Virus record (IMG/VR): IMGVR_UViG_3300047318_000332
Span: 1-24,983 of that record
DNA length: 24,983 nucleotides
DNA from: a virus
Direction: 5' to 3' (one strand)
Below the pieces are notes generated by a model. The model worked only from the letters and a program-made list of their open reading frames with translations. It ran no database searches and had not been told where the DNA came from. Both the position numbers and the translations under genes were made by a program. This document shows positions 1 to 8,900 of the stretch, one piece after another (the first letter of the stretch is position 1; every line of letters begins with the position of its first letter).

Positions 1-1551
1 GCCGCCGCGGGCGTCGCGGCCACGACCGGCGCGTTGACGACCGCGATCAAGCTCGCTGCCGCGCCGGTTGCCGCATCGAGCGCCACGGCCACCCTGACCG
101 CGCCTGCCGCGATTGCCCTGGCCGCCGTCGCCAGCGCGGTTGCCGCGTCGGCGGGCGCACTGGCCCCGAATACCGCGAACCTGGCGGCAAGCGCCACCGG
201 CACGGCGACTGCGACCGGCGCGATCACCACCGCCATCACCGCGCAAGCGGCGGCGGCGGCATCGGCCACGGCCAGCGCCGCGCTCGGCACCACGATCCGT
301 CTGAACGCCACCGCGCAAGCCGTGGCGACGGCGCTGGCCGCGCTGGCGCCGAACACGGCCAACCTGGCCGCGTCGGCACAGGCGGCATCGAGCGCGACGG
401 CCTCCCTTGCGCCGAATACGGCCAACCTGGCCGCCGCAGTCAATGCCACCGCCACGGCTACCGCCGCCCTCGGCACGACGATTGCGCTGGCTGGCAGCGC
501 GCAGGCGGTCGCCCTGACGTTCACCGCCCTGGCCCCGAACGTCGCCCTGTTTTCCGCCGACGCACCGACCGCCCTCGCCACCGCCAGCGCGCAACTCGGC
601 ACGACGATCCGACTGGCCGCACAAGCCGCCGCCCAAGCTGCCGCCGCCGCCGCGCTTGCGCCCAACACGGCAAACCTGGCCGCAGCCGCCAGCGCAGCCG
701 CCAGCGCCGCGTCGGCCAGCCTCGCCACCGCGATCCGCCTGACCGCTGCCAGCACCGCCAGCGCCACCGCCAGCGCAACGCTGTTCAGCCCCGGCGCCAC
801 GCTTGCAGCGACCGCTGTTGCCCTCGCCAGCGCGCAGGCGGCGGTAACGACGACGATTGCTGCCGCCGCCATTGCCAGCGCCGCCGCCTCGTCCTCGGCC
901 AGCATCACCAGCGCGATCCGCCTGACCGCCGCCGCCATCAGTGACGCGACCGCCAGCGCGGCCCTGGCGGCGCAACAAGCGGCACTAGCGGGCAACCCCG
1001 CCGCCAGTGCCAGCGCACAGGCCGACCTGTCCACCGCGATTGCCCTCGCTGCCGACGCCATCGCCAGGGCCGCGGCGTCGTCCCAACTGGCGACCGCGAT
1101 CAACCTGCGCGCCGACGCCGCCGCCGACGCGGCGGTGCAGGCATTGCTGACGGACGCGATTGCCGCCGAAATCCTGCGCACCGTGCGCGCCCAGGCGAAC
1201 AACACCGCATTGACCATCGCCGCCCTCGATCGGCACCTGCTCACCGCACCCGAGCTGCGCCTGCTGCTGATCGCCGCGCAGGAGCGCCGCGCAATGGTGG
1301 CCGCAGAAGACCGCACCGTGCGCGCCCTGCCATCCGGCGCCATCCCCGCCCTGCTGGCCGACGCCCTGTTGCGCACGCTGCGCGTGGCTGCTGAAAACGC
1401 CGTGCTGATGGTCGCCGCCGATCACCGCGCCGTGCCGGTGGGGGCCGAACAGCGTTCGCTGGCCGTGCTGCCAGAAGCGCGCGCCTTCACCGTGGCAAGC
1501 GCAGAGCGCCTTGTCCATGCCGTCGCCCTCGATACCGACCTTGTGACGTAA
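1..1551 (+). CDS. Alanine-rich repeat structural protein, 5' partial
   Basis: The reading frame is open from base 1, so the gene starts outside the window; the TTG at 34 is unlikely to be the real start. The first ~370 visible residues are about eighteen imperfect units of 19-22 residues, made almost only of Ala, Thr, Ser and Leu. Unit junctions read LAPNTANLAA, LGTTIRLAA or LATAIRLTA. The last ~130 residues differ and carry short AExR-type repeats (AEDRTV, AEQRSL, PEARAF, SAERLV), probably beta-strand repeats. A small Ig-like protein and head-tail connector genes follow, so a virion role such as head fibre or decoration protein is likely, but the function is inferred from position only. Two copies of the same repeat unit occur in the tail fibre gene at 12294. 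The extreme composition makes homology searches unreliable. Confidence 0.75.
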   Translation, partial: AAAGVAATTGALTTAIKLAAAPVAASSATATLTAPAAIALAAVASAVAASAGALAPNTANLAASATGTATATGAITTAITAQAAAAASATASAALGTTIRLNATAQAVATALAALAPNTANLAASAQAASSATASLAPNTANLAAAVNATATATAALGTTIALAGSAQAVALTFTALAPNVALFSADAPTALATASAQLGTTIRLAAQAAAQAAAAAALAPNTANLAAAASAAASAASASLATAIRLTAASTASATASATLFSPGATLAATAVALASAQAAVTTTIAAAAIASAAASSSASITSAIRLTAAAISDATASAALAAQQAALAGNPAASASAQADLSTAIALAADAIARAAASSQLATAINLRADAAADAAVQALLTDAIAAEILRTVRAQANNTALTIAALDRHLLTAPELRLLLIAAQERRAMVAAEDRTVRALPSGAIPALLADALLRTLRVAAENAVLMVAADHRAVPVGAEQRSLAVLPEARAFTVASAERLVHAVALDTDLVT

Positions 1552-1559
1552 GGAATCCC

Positions 1560-1880
1560 ATGACCACCGCTACCTACTACCTCGACGGCAAGGGCCGACA
1601 GACCATCAACAAGGACGCGGGCGCCACGCTCGACTACACGTTCGACTGGACCGACTTTCTAACGCCGATTGCCGACACGATTGCGTCGGTGACGGCCACG
1701 GCCACCGGCATGACCCTGGTGGGCGGTCCCACGTTCACCGGCAACGTCGTGACCGTATGGGCCACTGGCGGCGTCGTCGGTACGCCCGCCTCGCTGACGG
1801 TGACGATCACCACCAGTTCCACGCCGCCGCGCATCGAGCCGATGACGGTCCAGTTCAAAATTACCCCGAAGGTGACGTAA
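1560..1880 (+). CDS. Small Ig-like phage structural protein (fiber-tail adaptor-like)
   Basis: A 106-residue protein preceded by TAAGGA six bases before the ATG. The N-terminus has a pattern of aspartates (KDAGATLDYTFDWTDFL) typical of small phage proteins found between capsid and connector genes, some of which are annotated as fiber-tail adaptor proteins. The rest is Thr/Val-rich and reads as alternating beta strands, consistent with an Ig-like sandwich. It lies eight bases after the repeat protein and its TAA overlaps the ATG of the next gene (TAATG), so the three are probably translated as one unit. The role as a virion surface or adaptor protein is family- and context-based; no catalytic motif is visible. 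Confidence 0.7.
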   Translation: MTTATYYLDGKGRQTINKDAGATLDYTFDWTDFLTPIADTIASVTATATGMTLVGGPTFTGNVVTVWATGGVVGTPASLTVTITTSSTPPRIEPMTVQFKITPKVT

Positions 1881-2386
1881 TGCTGATCGAAACCGGCCTG
1901 GGCGACCCGAACGCCACCAGCTACGCCAGCACCGCCGACGCCGACGCCTACCTGGCCGCGCGCGGCCTCGACGCGGCCTGGGTTGACCTGACGCCTACCG
2001 AGAAAGAGCAGCTGTTGCAGCGCGCGTGCGACTACATGGCGCAGTCGTACCGCTCCAACTGGCGCGGCTACCGCGCCAACAGCCAACAGGCGCTCGACTG
2101 GCCGCGCCAAGGCGTGCAACTGTTCGACTTGCCCACCGCCGCCCAAATTCCCTACGACGTAATTCCCGTCGAAGTGAAAAATGCACAGATCGAACTGGCC
2201 GTGCGCGCCATCGACGGCCCGCTGCTGTCGGACCTGTCGCGCGGCGTGCTGGCCGAGTCGGTCGGCGCGGTGTCCGTCACCTACGACCGCACCAGCCCGC
2301 AACAGACGCGCTTCATCGGCGTGGACGCCATGCTGGCGCACCTGTTCCGCTCGCACGGCGTCATGGTCCAGCTGGGTCGCTGCTGA
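1880..2386 (+). CDS. Head-tail connector protein (DnaT-like family)
   Basis: A 168-residue protein starting at the ATG that overlaps the stop of the preceding gene. It begins METGLGDPNATSYAS-like (MLIETGLGDP...SYAS) and contains YLAARG, a helical stretch ending in RACDYMA, and the W(R)GYR...ALDWPR segment. These are hallmarks of the phage protein family often labelled DnaT-like ssDNA-binding, which structurally is a gp6-type head-tail connector. It would form a ring below the portal at the neck. The gene ends in TGATG coupling with the next connector gene. The longer open frame that begins at 1757 overlaps the preceding gene and lacks family similarity in its extension, so 1880 is preferred. 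Confidence 0.82.
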   Translation: MLIETGLGDPNATSYASTADADAYLAARGLDAAWVDLTPTEKEQLLQRACDYMAQSYRSNWRGYRANSQQALDWPRQGVQLFDLPTAAQIPYDVIPVEVKNAQIELAVRAIDGPLLSDLSRGVLAESVGAVSVTYDRTSPQQTRFIGVDAMLAHLFRSHGVMVQLGRC

Positions 2387-2751
2387 TGACTACCTTCGCC
2401 AACTCGATGCAAACGACCGCAAAGCGCCTCATTGGCCGCTTCGGTGCCGACATTGTGTACACCTTCGTCACCGTCAACGCCTACGATCCGGCAACCGGCG
2501 GCGCGGCGCTGACCAACTTCGACTTCCCCCTCAAGGCAGTCGTCGGCCCGGCCGGGCGCGAACTGGTCAACGGCTCCTGGATCGAGCGCGACGGTTTGCG
2601 CCTGACCATCGCCGCCGAGGGCTTGCCCGCCTACCCGGCCCCTAACGACCGCGTGGCGTTTAACGGCTTGTCATACCTGGTCGAGCGCGTGGCGCCGGTC
2701 TATGCCGCCTCGCTCGTGGCCAGCTACGACCTGACGGTCAAGAAAGCCTGA
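2386..2751 (+). CDS. Head closure / neck protein
   Basis: A 121-residue protein whose ATG overlaps the stop of the DnaT-like connector (TGATG). Sequence features are a polar N-terminal helix (SMQTTAKRLIGRFG), then beta-rich segments including FDFPLKAVVGP and VAFNGLSYLVERVAPVY. This pattern, and the place between a connector and an HK97 gp10-like gene, match phage head closure or head-tail joining proteins (HK97 gp7 / SPP1 gp16 type), which seal the DNA-filled head before tail docking. The assignment rests mainly on gene order, as the family is weakly conserved. The open frame extends upstream to 2026 inside the previous gene, but that part is a shadow. Confidence 0.7.
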   Translation: MTTFANSMQTTAKRLIGRFGADIVYTFVTVNAYDPATGGAALTNFDFPLKAVVGPAGRELVNGSWIERDGLRLTIAAEGLPAYPAPNDRVAFNGLSYLVERVAPVYAASLVASYDLTVKKA

Positions 2752-2752
2752 C

Positions 2753-3259
2753 ATGGCCGCCACTTCCGCCCAGCTTGCCGCCGCCCAGGCCAAGGCCGAC
2801 CGCTTTGCCCGCGACTTCCGCCGCCTGTTGAAGCTGGCCGCCGACCGCGCCGACATCGTGGCGCGCCAGGTCAACATGAGCATCGGCAAGGGACTTGTCC
2901 TGGCCAGCCCGGTCGGCAACCCGACGCTGTGGAAGCACCCAGCGCCGAAGGGCTACGCGGGCGGGCGCTTTCGCGCCAACTGGCAGCACGGTTTCAACAT
3001 TCGCCCGAGCGGCCAGATCGACGCCATCGACCCGGCCGGCACGAACACGATCGAGCAGCTGAACGCGCGCATTGCCGCGACCGAGGGCAGCTACGGGGTC
3101 AACTTCTACGTCAACAACCTGCCCTACGGGAACCGCCTGGAATACGGCCACCACTCGTCACAGGTGCCGGCCGCCGGCATGGTGGGCCTGGTGATGCTCG
3201 ACTTCCACAAGTACGTGCTTGAGGCGGCGCGCGTGGCGCGGGCAAAGGCGTCGTCATGA
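2753..3259 (+). CDS. Neck/tail completion protein, HK97 gp10-like
   Basis: A 168-residue protein one base after the preceding stop. The N-terminal half is helical and charged. The central GRFRANWQHG and the C-terminal NNLPYGNRLEYGHHSSQ...AGMVGL are characteristic of the HK97 gp10-like / tail completion family found in siphophages just before the tail terminator. The likely role is joining the finished tail to the neck. It overlaps the next gene by four bases (ATGA). Family recognition is from these two motifs and from order; I see no signal peptide or enzymatic motif. Confidence 0.78.
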   Translation: MAATSAQLAAAQAKADRFARDFRRLLKLAADRADIVARQVNMSIGKGLVLASPVGNPTLWKHPAPKGYAGGRFRANWQHGFNIRPSGQIDAIDPAGTNTIEQLNARIAATEGSYGVNFYVNNLPYGNRLEYGHHSSQVPAAGMVGLVMLDFHKYVLEAARVARAKASS

Positions 3260-3696
3260 GCAGCGCAAAAATCCTCGCCGCCCTGGAAACCGCGCTGGCG
3301 ACGGTGACGCCCGCCCTGGCGACGCATCATGAGGCGATGCCGTTCGACCCGGTGCCTGGCGTGCCCTACCAGCGCGTGACGCTCCTGACGGGCGAGCCGG
3401 TCAACGCCACCTATGGCGGCAACGACTGGCGCGAGCAGGGCATTTTCCAGGTGACGCTGTGCTATCCAGCCCAGGCCAGCGGCGGCGCGGTCGGATCGCG
3501 CCCCGCCCGCGCCCAGGCCGACCTGGTGCGCGCCGCCTTTGCACGCGGCACCAGTTTGACGTTCGACGGCGTGACCGTCGTCATTGAAACCACGCCCTCC
3601 ATTGCGCCGGCCATGGGCGACGGCGACCGCTTTTGTGTGCCGGTGCGCATCCGGTATTTCGCCCAGGTCCACGCAGGCCCCGTAGGCCCGCCATGA
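3256..3696 (+). CDS. Tail terminator protein (DUF4128-like)
   Basis: A 146-residue protein overlapping the gp10-like gene by four bases. It has the layout of tail terminator proteins (lambda gpU class; many are annotated DUF4128): an N-terminal helix, then PYQRVTLLTGEPVN, a strand GIFQVTLCYP, a helix (RAQADLVRAAFARG) and a closing strand RFCVPVRIRYFAQV. Terminators cap the tail tube and fix tail length together with the tape measure protein. The next gene is the tube protein, as expected. It is followed by a 64-base leader with a hairpin, so the tube gene is separated from this tightly packed connector cluster. Confidence 0.75.
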   Translation: MSSAKILAALETALATVTPALATHHEAMPFDPVPGVPYQRVTLLTGEPVNATYGGNDWREQGIFQVTLCYPAQASGGAVGSRPARAQADLVRAAFARGTSLTFDGVTVVIETTPSIAPAMGDGDRFCVPVRIRYFAQVHAGPVGPP

Positions 3697-3716
3697 CCGG
3701 CATTTTTTTGACCCGA

Positions 3717-3739
3717 TAGGTTATCTCCTAGATAGCCTA
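3717..3739 (+). promoter_or_regulatory. Hairpin in the leader of the major tail protein gene
   Basis: TAGGTTATC (3717-3725) and GATAGCCTA (3731-3739) form a nine-pair stem with one G-U pair and a five-base loop TCCTA. A run of seven T and TTGACC (3703-3713) lie just before it; TTGACC could serve as a -35 box, but no good -10 follows at 16-18 bases. The SD-like GAAAGGA follows before the ATG at 3761. The hairpin may be a 5'-end stabiliser or processing site for the highly expressed tube mRNA. The structure is seen; its function is inference. Confidence 0.4.
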
Positions 3740-3760
3740 CCAACCTGAAAGGACACTACC

Positions 3761-4990
3761 ATGACCATCGCCATCGGCATTGCCAAGCAACTGCGCTACA
3801 AGAAAGAACCTTCGCTCAACACCGCGCCGGCCAGTCTCCTGCTCGGCCAACTGTTGCGCCGTACCTCGTCGTCGCTGGACCTGAAAAAAGCGACCTACCA
3901 ATCCAAGGAAATCAACCCGTCGTACCAGGTGCAGAACTACCGTCATGGCGTGCGCTCGGTTGACGGCTCGATTGCCGGCGAACTGTCGGTGGGCACTTAC
4001 TCCGACTTCATCGCCTCGGCGCTGCGCCAGGCATGGCAAGCGGTCGTCACCACCGGCGCCATCGTCACCGTGGCGATTGCCCCGACCACCGGCTTTGCCG
4101 GCACCATCACGCGCTCGGCCGGCAGTTTTCTCACGGACGGCTTTAAGGTGGGCGATGTGGTGCGCTCGACCGGCTGGACCACCACCGGCACCAACGCCAA
4201 CGCGCGCAACTTCTGGATCACCGCCCTGACGGGAACCGTCATGACCGGCCAGTTCCTCGACGGCGTGACCCTGGTTCCGACCAAGGCCGCGGGCGACTCC
4301 GTGACCATCGTTCAGGCCGGCAAGAAGACCTGGACCCCGCTGACCGGCCACACCAACGACTCGTACCGCATCGAGCACTGGTACGCCGACATCGGCCAGT
4401 CCGAAGTGTTCGGCGGCTGCCGCGTGGGTGACGTTGACTTCAAGCTGCCGGCAACGGGCTTTGCCGAGGTCGATTTCAACTTCATGGGCATCGACATGAC
4501 GACCGGCACGGCGGCCTACTACACCACCACCGCCGCCGCCTCGACTTCCGGCTCGCTGACCGCCGTCAATGGCCTCCTGGCCGTCAACGGCGTCACGGTC
4601 GCACTGGTGACGGGCATGAACATCAAGGTCGGCGCGGGCATGACGACCGGCGAAGTGGTCGGCTCCAACGTCCACCCTGACATTTTCGCGGGCGCCGTCA
4701 ACGTGAGCGGCCAGCTGACGGTGTACTTCACCGACGCCACCATGCGCGATATGTTCGTCAACGAAACCGAGGCCGCGCTGATGGCCGTTTTCACCACCGA
4801 CAACAGCGCCACCGCCGACTTCATGGGCTTCACCATGAGCCGCATCAAGGTCGGCGGCGCGTCGAAGGACGACGGCGAAAAAGGTCTGGTCATGACCATG
4901 CCGTACCAGGCGCTCCTGAACGTGAACGGCGGCGCTGCGGCGGCCAGCCTGGCAACCACCCTGTCGATCCAGGATTCGCTGGCGACCTAA
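3761..4990 (+). CDS. Major tail tube protein
   Basis: A 409-residue protein with SD-like GAAAGGA upstream. The start (IGIAKQLRYKKEPSLNTAPA, then LLRRTSSSLDLKKATYQSKEINPSYQ and RHGVRSVDGSIAGELSVGTY) is the classic N-terminus of phage tail tube proteins of the TTP/Phage_tube_2 type. The middle contains a Thr-rich beta segment (residues ~95-185) that may be an extra Ig-like domain. The C-terminal part again reads as tube-fold strands, ending near LATTLSIQDSLAT. Hexameric rings of this protein would stack to form the non-contractile tail. Its size is at the large end for the family, consistent with an inserted domain. It sits between the terminator and the chaperone pair, as usual. Confidence 0.88.
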   Translation: MTIAIGIAKQLRYKKEPSLNTAPASLLLGQLLRRTSSSLDLKKATYQSKEINPSYQVQNYRHGVRSVDGSIAGELSVGTYSDFIASALRQAWQAVVTTGAIVTVAIAPTTGFAGTITRSAGSFLTDGFKVGDVVRSTGWTTTGTNANARNFWITALTGTVMTGQFLDGVTLVPTKAAGDSVTIVQAGKKTWTPLTGHTNDSYRIEHWYADIGQSEVFGGCRVGDVDFKLPATGFAEVDFNFMGIDMTTGTAAYYTTTAAASTSGSLTAVNGLLAVNGVTVALVTGMNIKVGAGMTTGEVVGSNVHPDIFAGAVNVSGQLTVYFTDATMRDMFVNETEAALMAVFTTDNSATADFMGFTMSRIKVGGASKDDGEKGLVMTMPYQALLNVNGGAAAASLATTLSIQDSLAT

Positions 4991-5010
4991 ACCGCATCCG
5001 GCCGGGAAAT

Positions 5011-5059
5011 TTGTACGCATCTTTTCCGGCCGCTTGTACGCATTTTGTACGTCTTTTTT
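5011..5059 (+). repeat. Degenerate GTAC/T-tract repeat cluster (array I)
   Basis: The gap between tail tube and chaperone genes holds TTGTACGCAT (5011), TTGTACGCATTTTG (5034) and TTGTACGTCTTTTTT (5045), with a weaker ACGTCTTTTTT from 5061. The G of GTAC falls at 5013, 5036 and 5047, steps of 23 and 11. This is the phase seen in the two stronger arrays at 16129-16225 and 17630-17690. It is AT-richer than the flanking genes. It may be a partition-protein binding site, a promoter upstream element, or both. Confidence 0.5.
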
Positions 5060-5091
5060 AACGTCTTTTTTCAACCACCATGGAGCGCGCA

Positions 5092-5511
5092 ATGACTGCA
5101 TCGACCACCACCAAGCCGGCCACCATTTCCCTCGCCGCACTGGACCTGACGGCCTTGTGTGAGAACGAGTTTGAATTTGAGTACGTGGACCAGGCCGGCA
5201 ACGGCTCGGGCGTGTTCATTACCGTTTTGGGAAGTCAAGCGCCCAAGGTCCAGCAATGGATCAAAAAGCGCCTGAACGCGCGCCGCGCCCAGGAAGCAGT
5301 CCAGGCCAAGCGTGGCAAGGAAGTGGCGCGCACGGTGGAAGACGACGACGAGTTCGGCAACGAAGCCGCCGCGATCCGCATGGTGCGCTGGCGCGGCATC
5401 ACCGAAGACTTCTCTCCCGTCCTGGCCTTGCAGCTGGTGGCGAGCAATTCCGAACTGCGCGACCAAGTGTTCAAGGCATCGAACGACCTGGGCAATTTTA
5501 CGAAGGGCTGA
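5092..5511 (+). CDS. Tail assembly chaperone, short (G-like) product
   Basis: A 139-residue protein starting at the second ATG (5092), which has GGAG six bases upstream; the ATG at 5080 has no such site. It lies between the tail tube and tape measure genes and overlaps a second frame that continues to 5876 without its own good start. This is the lambda G/GT arrangement. The protein is acidic in its middle (DDDEFGNE) and includes VRWRGITEDFSPVLALQLV, similar in type to tail chaperones. The expected role is to keep the tape measure protein soluble and recruit tube subunits. It ends GNFTKG-stop in the frame used by ribosomes that do not shift. Confidence 0.75.
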   Translation: MTASTTTKPATISLAALDLTALCENEFEFEYVDQAGNGSGVFITVLGSQAPKVQQWIKKRLNARRAQEAVQAKRGKEVARTVEDDDEFGNEAAAIRMVRWRGITEDFSPVLALQLVASNSELRDQVFKASNDLGNFTKG

Positions 5512-5876
5512 TCGCAGAACTGCTCGCGTTCGCTGATGTCCAGTTCGCGCTGTCGGCCACCCAGGCAGACGGCGCGAGCCTCAAGCAACACCTGGACATG
5601 GTGGCGCAACAGACCGGCGAAATCCCGCAAGAACTGTTGAAGGCGCAGGAAACACCCTGCCCCGATGCCCTGGCCCATGTGTGGCTGATGTTTCTGGATT
5701 TGCACGCGGCGCGGTCGAGTAACGGCTTCGGCGCGAACCCGATCAGTTTCAGCGAATTGCGCGCCTGGTCGGACATGAACGAACTGGCCGTCACGCCCTA
5801 CGAAATCGGGGCGCTGCGGCAACTGGACGGTGCCTGGATGGCCGCGCAAGCGAAACAGGCGAAGAAGAACAAGTAG
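5499..5876 (+). CDS. Tail assembly chaperone extension (T-like), made by -1 frameshift
   Basis: This is the downstream part of a probable fusion; the complete fusion would span 5092-5876. After the codons AAT TTT at 5494-5499, a -1 shift gives TTT TAC GAA GGG CTG and continues as YEGLIAELLAFADVQFALSAT, which reads naturally after the shorter product. The extension has about 125 residues, is helical, and ends AAQAKQAKKNK just before the tape measure gene. No ATG with an SD lies near 5500; the first internal ATG comes about 30 codons in. The slip sequence C AAT TTT is not a canonical X XXY YYZ heptamer, so the exact site, and even use of an unusual start instead, remain open. In lambda the GT fusion binds the tape measure protein. 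Confidence 0.65.
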   Translation, partial: YEGLIAELLAFADVQFALSATQADGASLKQHLDMVAQQTGEIPQELLKAQETPCPDALAHVWLMFLDLHAARSSNGFGANPISFSELRAWSDMNELAVTPYEIGALRQLDGAWMAAQAKQAKKNK

Positions 5877-5901
5877 CAGGACACACGAAACGAGGTCGCG
5901 C

Positions 5902-8900
5902 ATGGGCAATTCCGTTGAAATCAGCACCCTTGCCCTTGCGGTCGATACGTCCGACCTCAAGAAAGCCGAAACCGCCATGGCGTCGGCCGGCGCTGCCGCC
6001 GACACGCTGGCGGGCAAGGCCAAGAACCTCAACACCGCGTTCACGCAGTTCAATGACGGCCTGACCAGCCATGAGCGCGCCGCCAAGCTGGCCGCCGAAG
6101 CGGATCGCGCGCTGCTGTTGCAGCAACAGGCGCTCGGCAACAACGCTGGCGCGCTCACCGCTGGCCAGGTGCATTTCATGGAAAGCCTCAAGGAACAGGC
6201 GACGGCCGCCGGCAAGACGCGCATTGAACTGTTGCAGCTGCGCGCAGCCGAACTTGGCCTGACCGAAGAAGCCAAGCACATGATCGAACAGATCGACAAG
6301 GCCACGGCAAGCCATCACAAGCTCACCCTCGGAACGGCCGGCACCACGCGCGAACTGATGGTGCTCGGCCACGAGGCCGTCACCGGCAACTTCTCGCGCT
6401 TCGGCTCGTCCCTGATGGTGCTGGCCAACCAGACCGGCATCGTGCAAGTGGCACTGAAAGGCGTCGGCATCGCCCTGCTCGGCATGGGCGCAATCGCTGT
6501 CGCAGCCGGCGCGGCGATTGCCTACGGGTTCCTCAAGGGCCACGAGGAAGTGGTGAAGATGAACAACGCGCTCCTGGTGACGAACAACTACGCGGGCATG
6601 ACGGTGCCGATGATGCACAAGCTGGCGCAGGAAATGGCCAAGACCGGCGAAATGACCATCGGCACGGCCAAGGACATCGTGACCGCCTTCGTCGCCTCGG
6701 GCAACATCAGCGCGGCCACGATGCAGAACATGGCTCGGATGGCGACCAACTACGCCAAGGCCACCGGCCAGGACATCGACACCATCGCGCCCAAGCTGGT
6801 GAAGATGTTTGAAGACCCTGTGAAGGGCGCGAAGGAACTTGATGACCAGATGGGCTTTTTGACCATCGCGGAACTGGAATACATCAAGAGCCTTGAGCGC
6901 CAGGGCGAAAAGCAGGAAGCGGCGCTGTTCCTGTCGAAAAAAGTCGTGGACTTCATGCCCGAGCACATCAAGAGCATCGGTGCGCTGGAACGCGGCTACA
7001 ACACCCTGACCAAACAGGTAGGCGAGTACAAGGACAAGCTGCTGGGCATCGGCCGCCCGCAAAGCATTGACGAGCGCATTGCCGACCTGACGAATACGAC
7101 CCGTTCGGTCGCCGCACCAGGCGGCGGCGTGCGCGAAATCCCGCTCGACAAGGAAACGCTGGAATACAACGCGCGCCAGGTTGCGGGCCTGAAAGTGCTG
7201 GCCGAATGGGAGCGCAAGGCGGCCGAGGCCGAAGGCGACCGCGCCAAGGCGCTGAAAGTGCAGAAGGCCGCGCAGGACGAAGTGGACAAGAGCGCCACCT
7301 ACCATATCCACACCATCATCGACGCCATCGAACTTGCGTCGAAAGCGCCCGACTCGCCCGACAAGACGCGCCGCCTGATCGAACTGCGCAAGCAGCTTGC
7401 CGACGCCAACCGCGCGCTCGGCGCGGAGCAGCGCGCCATGGACCAGGCGGCCATCGCGTCGAACGAAAAAACCAACGAGAGCCGCATCGCCAGTGGACGC
7501 CTGGAAAACGACCTGGCGCTGCGTACCGGCGAGATCAACCGCAAGCTGCACGCCGAGAACGAATTCAACCTGGAACAGTCGGTGCTGACGAGCAAGCGCG
7601 CCGCCGAACAACGCATCCTCGCGCTGGGCGGGCTGACGCGCGCAGAGGCGCAGGCGCACAAGGCGACGATTACCCACCTGAATGAAGAAATTGACCTCGG
7701 CAAGCAACGCTACGACAACAAGGAAGCGGCGCAGTACCTGAGCGACATCGAGCAGGCGATGGGCGCGGTCGCCGCCGCAGGCTTTGCCGAGGGCGCCGCC
7801 CTCGACGCGGCAATCAAGAAACGCAAGCTGTACAACGCCGAAATCGGCAAGACGGTGCAACAGAAAGCGGCCCTGCAAGCGGCCATCGAGCGCGAGGAAA
7901 TCGCCCAACTCGACAGCGACGCGGCGTTCCTGCAAGGGATCATCAACCAGAAGCAGTACGCGCCCGAAATCCTGGCGATCTTCCAGGCGCGCCTGAACGC
8001 GATCCAGAACGAGGCAACCGGGCGGCGCGAACTGCTCAAGCTGGCGAAAGACGGGGCCGAGGCCGAAGGCGTCAACGAGGCGCTCAAAAGCATCGACAAC
8101 GTGGCGCACAGCGTTTTCACCAGCATCTTCAACGGCGGCAAGAGCGCCTTCGACCGGCTGCGCGACACGCTCAAGTCGGGCCTGCTGGACCTGCTATACC
8201 GCATGACGATCAAAAAATGGATCTTCGACATCGGCGCGTCCGTCACCGGGGCCGCGGCGTCGGGCGTGGCCAGCGCCGCCGGCTCGGCTGTCGGCAACGC
8301 GGCAGGATCGGCAGCGGGCAGCGCGGCAGGCTCGTTCGCCGGTTCGGCGGCCCTGGCTGGCATCGGCACTGGCGCGATCCAGACGGCGGGCGCGCTGTTC
8401 GCGGGCGAAATCGGCTTCGGCTCGACGCTCTCGGCGGGTATCTCGGCCATCGGCACCGGCACCATGTCGGGCATCTCGGCGGGCCTGTCGTCGGTGGTCG
8501 GCGTGCTCGGCCCGATTGCGCTCGGTATCGCCGCCGTTTATATGCTGTGGAAAAGCATGGACCATTCCGGCACCCCGCACACGGGCGGCGCGTCGCAGGC
8601 GTCGGCGGCCGGAGTGGTCAACGTCGCGCCCGAATCGCTGCACTTTGAAAAGACGGCGATTGACAGTAACACGCAAAAAATGACGCAAGCCCTGACGCTT
8701 GGCATCGTCAATATTCTCGACAGCACGGCTCTGGCGTTCGGCAAGACGGCGGGCTACACCGCCGCCGCTGCGTTTGCCGACGATTCCTCCGAAGACGGCG
8801 CATGGGGCGGCCTGGTCATTTCCAAGCTCGGCCAGAAGATCATCGACTGGCAGGACACCAAGACCGGCTCCTGGGCGCCGAAGACGTTTGCCGATGGCGA

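Noticed and set aside
3737-5140. Leftward open frame of 467 codons over the tail tube gene
   Set aside because: It is the antisense shadow of a clear tail tube gene in GC-rich DNA; the product is Arg/Gly/His-rich and has no family character or start signal.
5791-8109. Leftward open frame of 772 codons over the tape measure gene
   Set aside because: The tape measure protein on the + strand has recognisable family motifs; the antisense frame has typical shadow composition.
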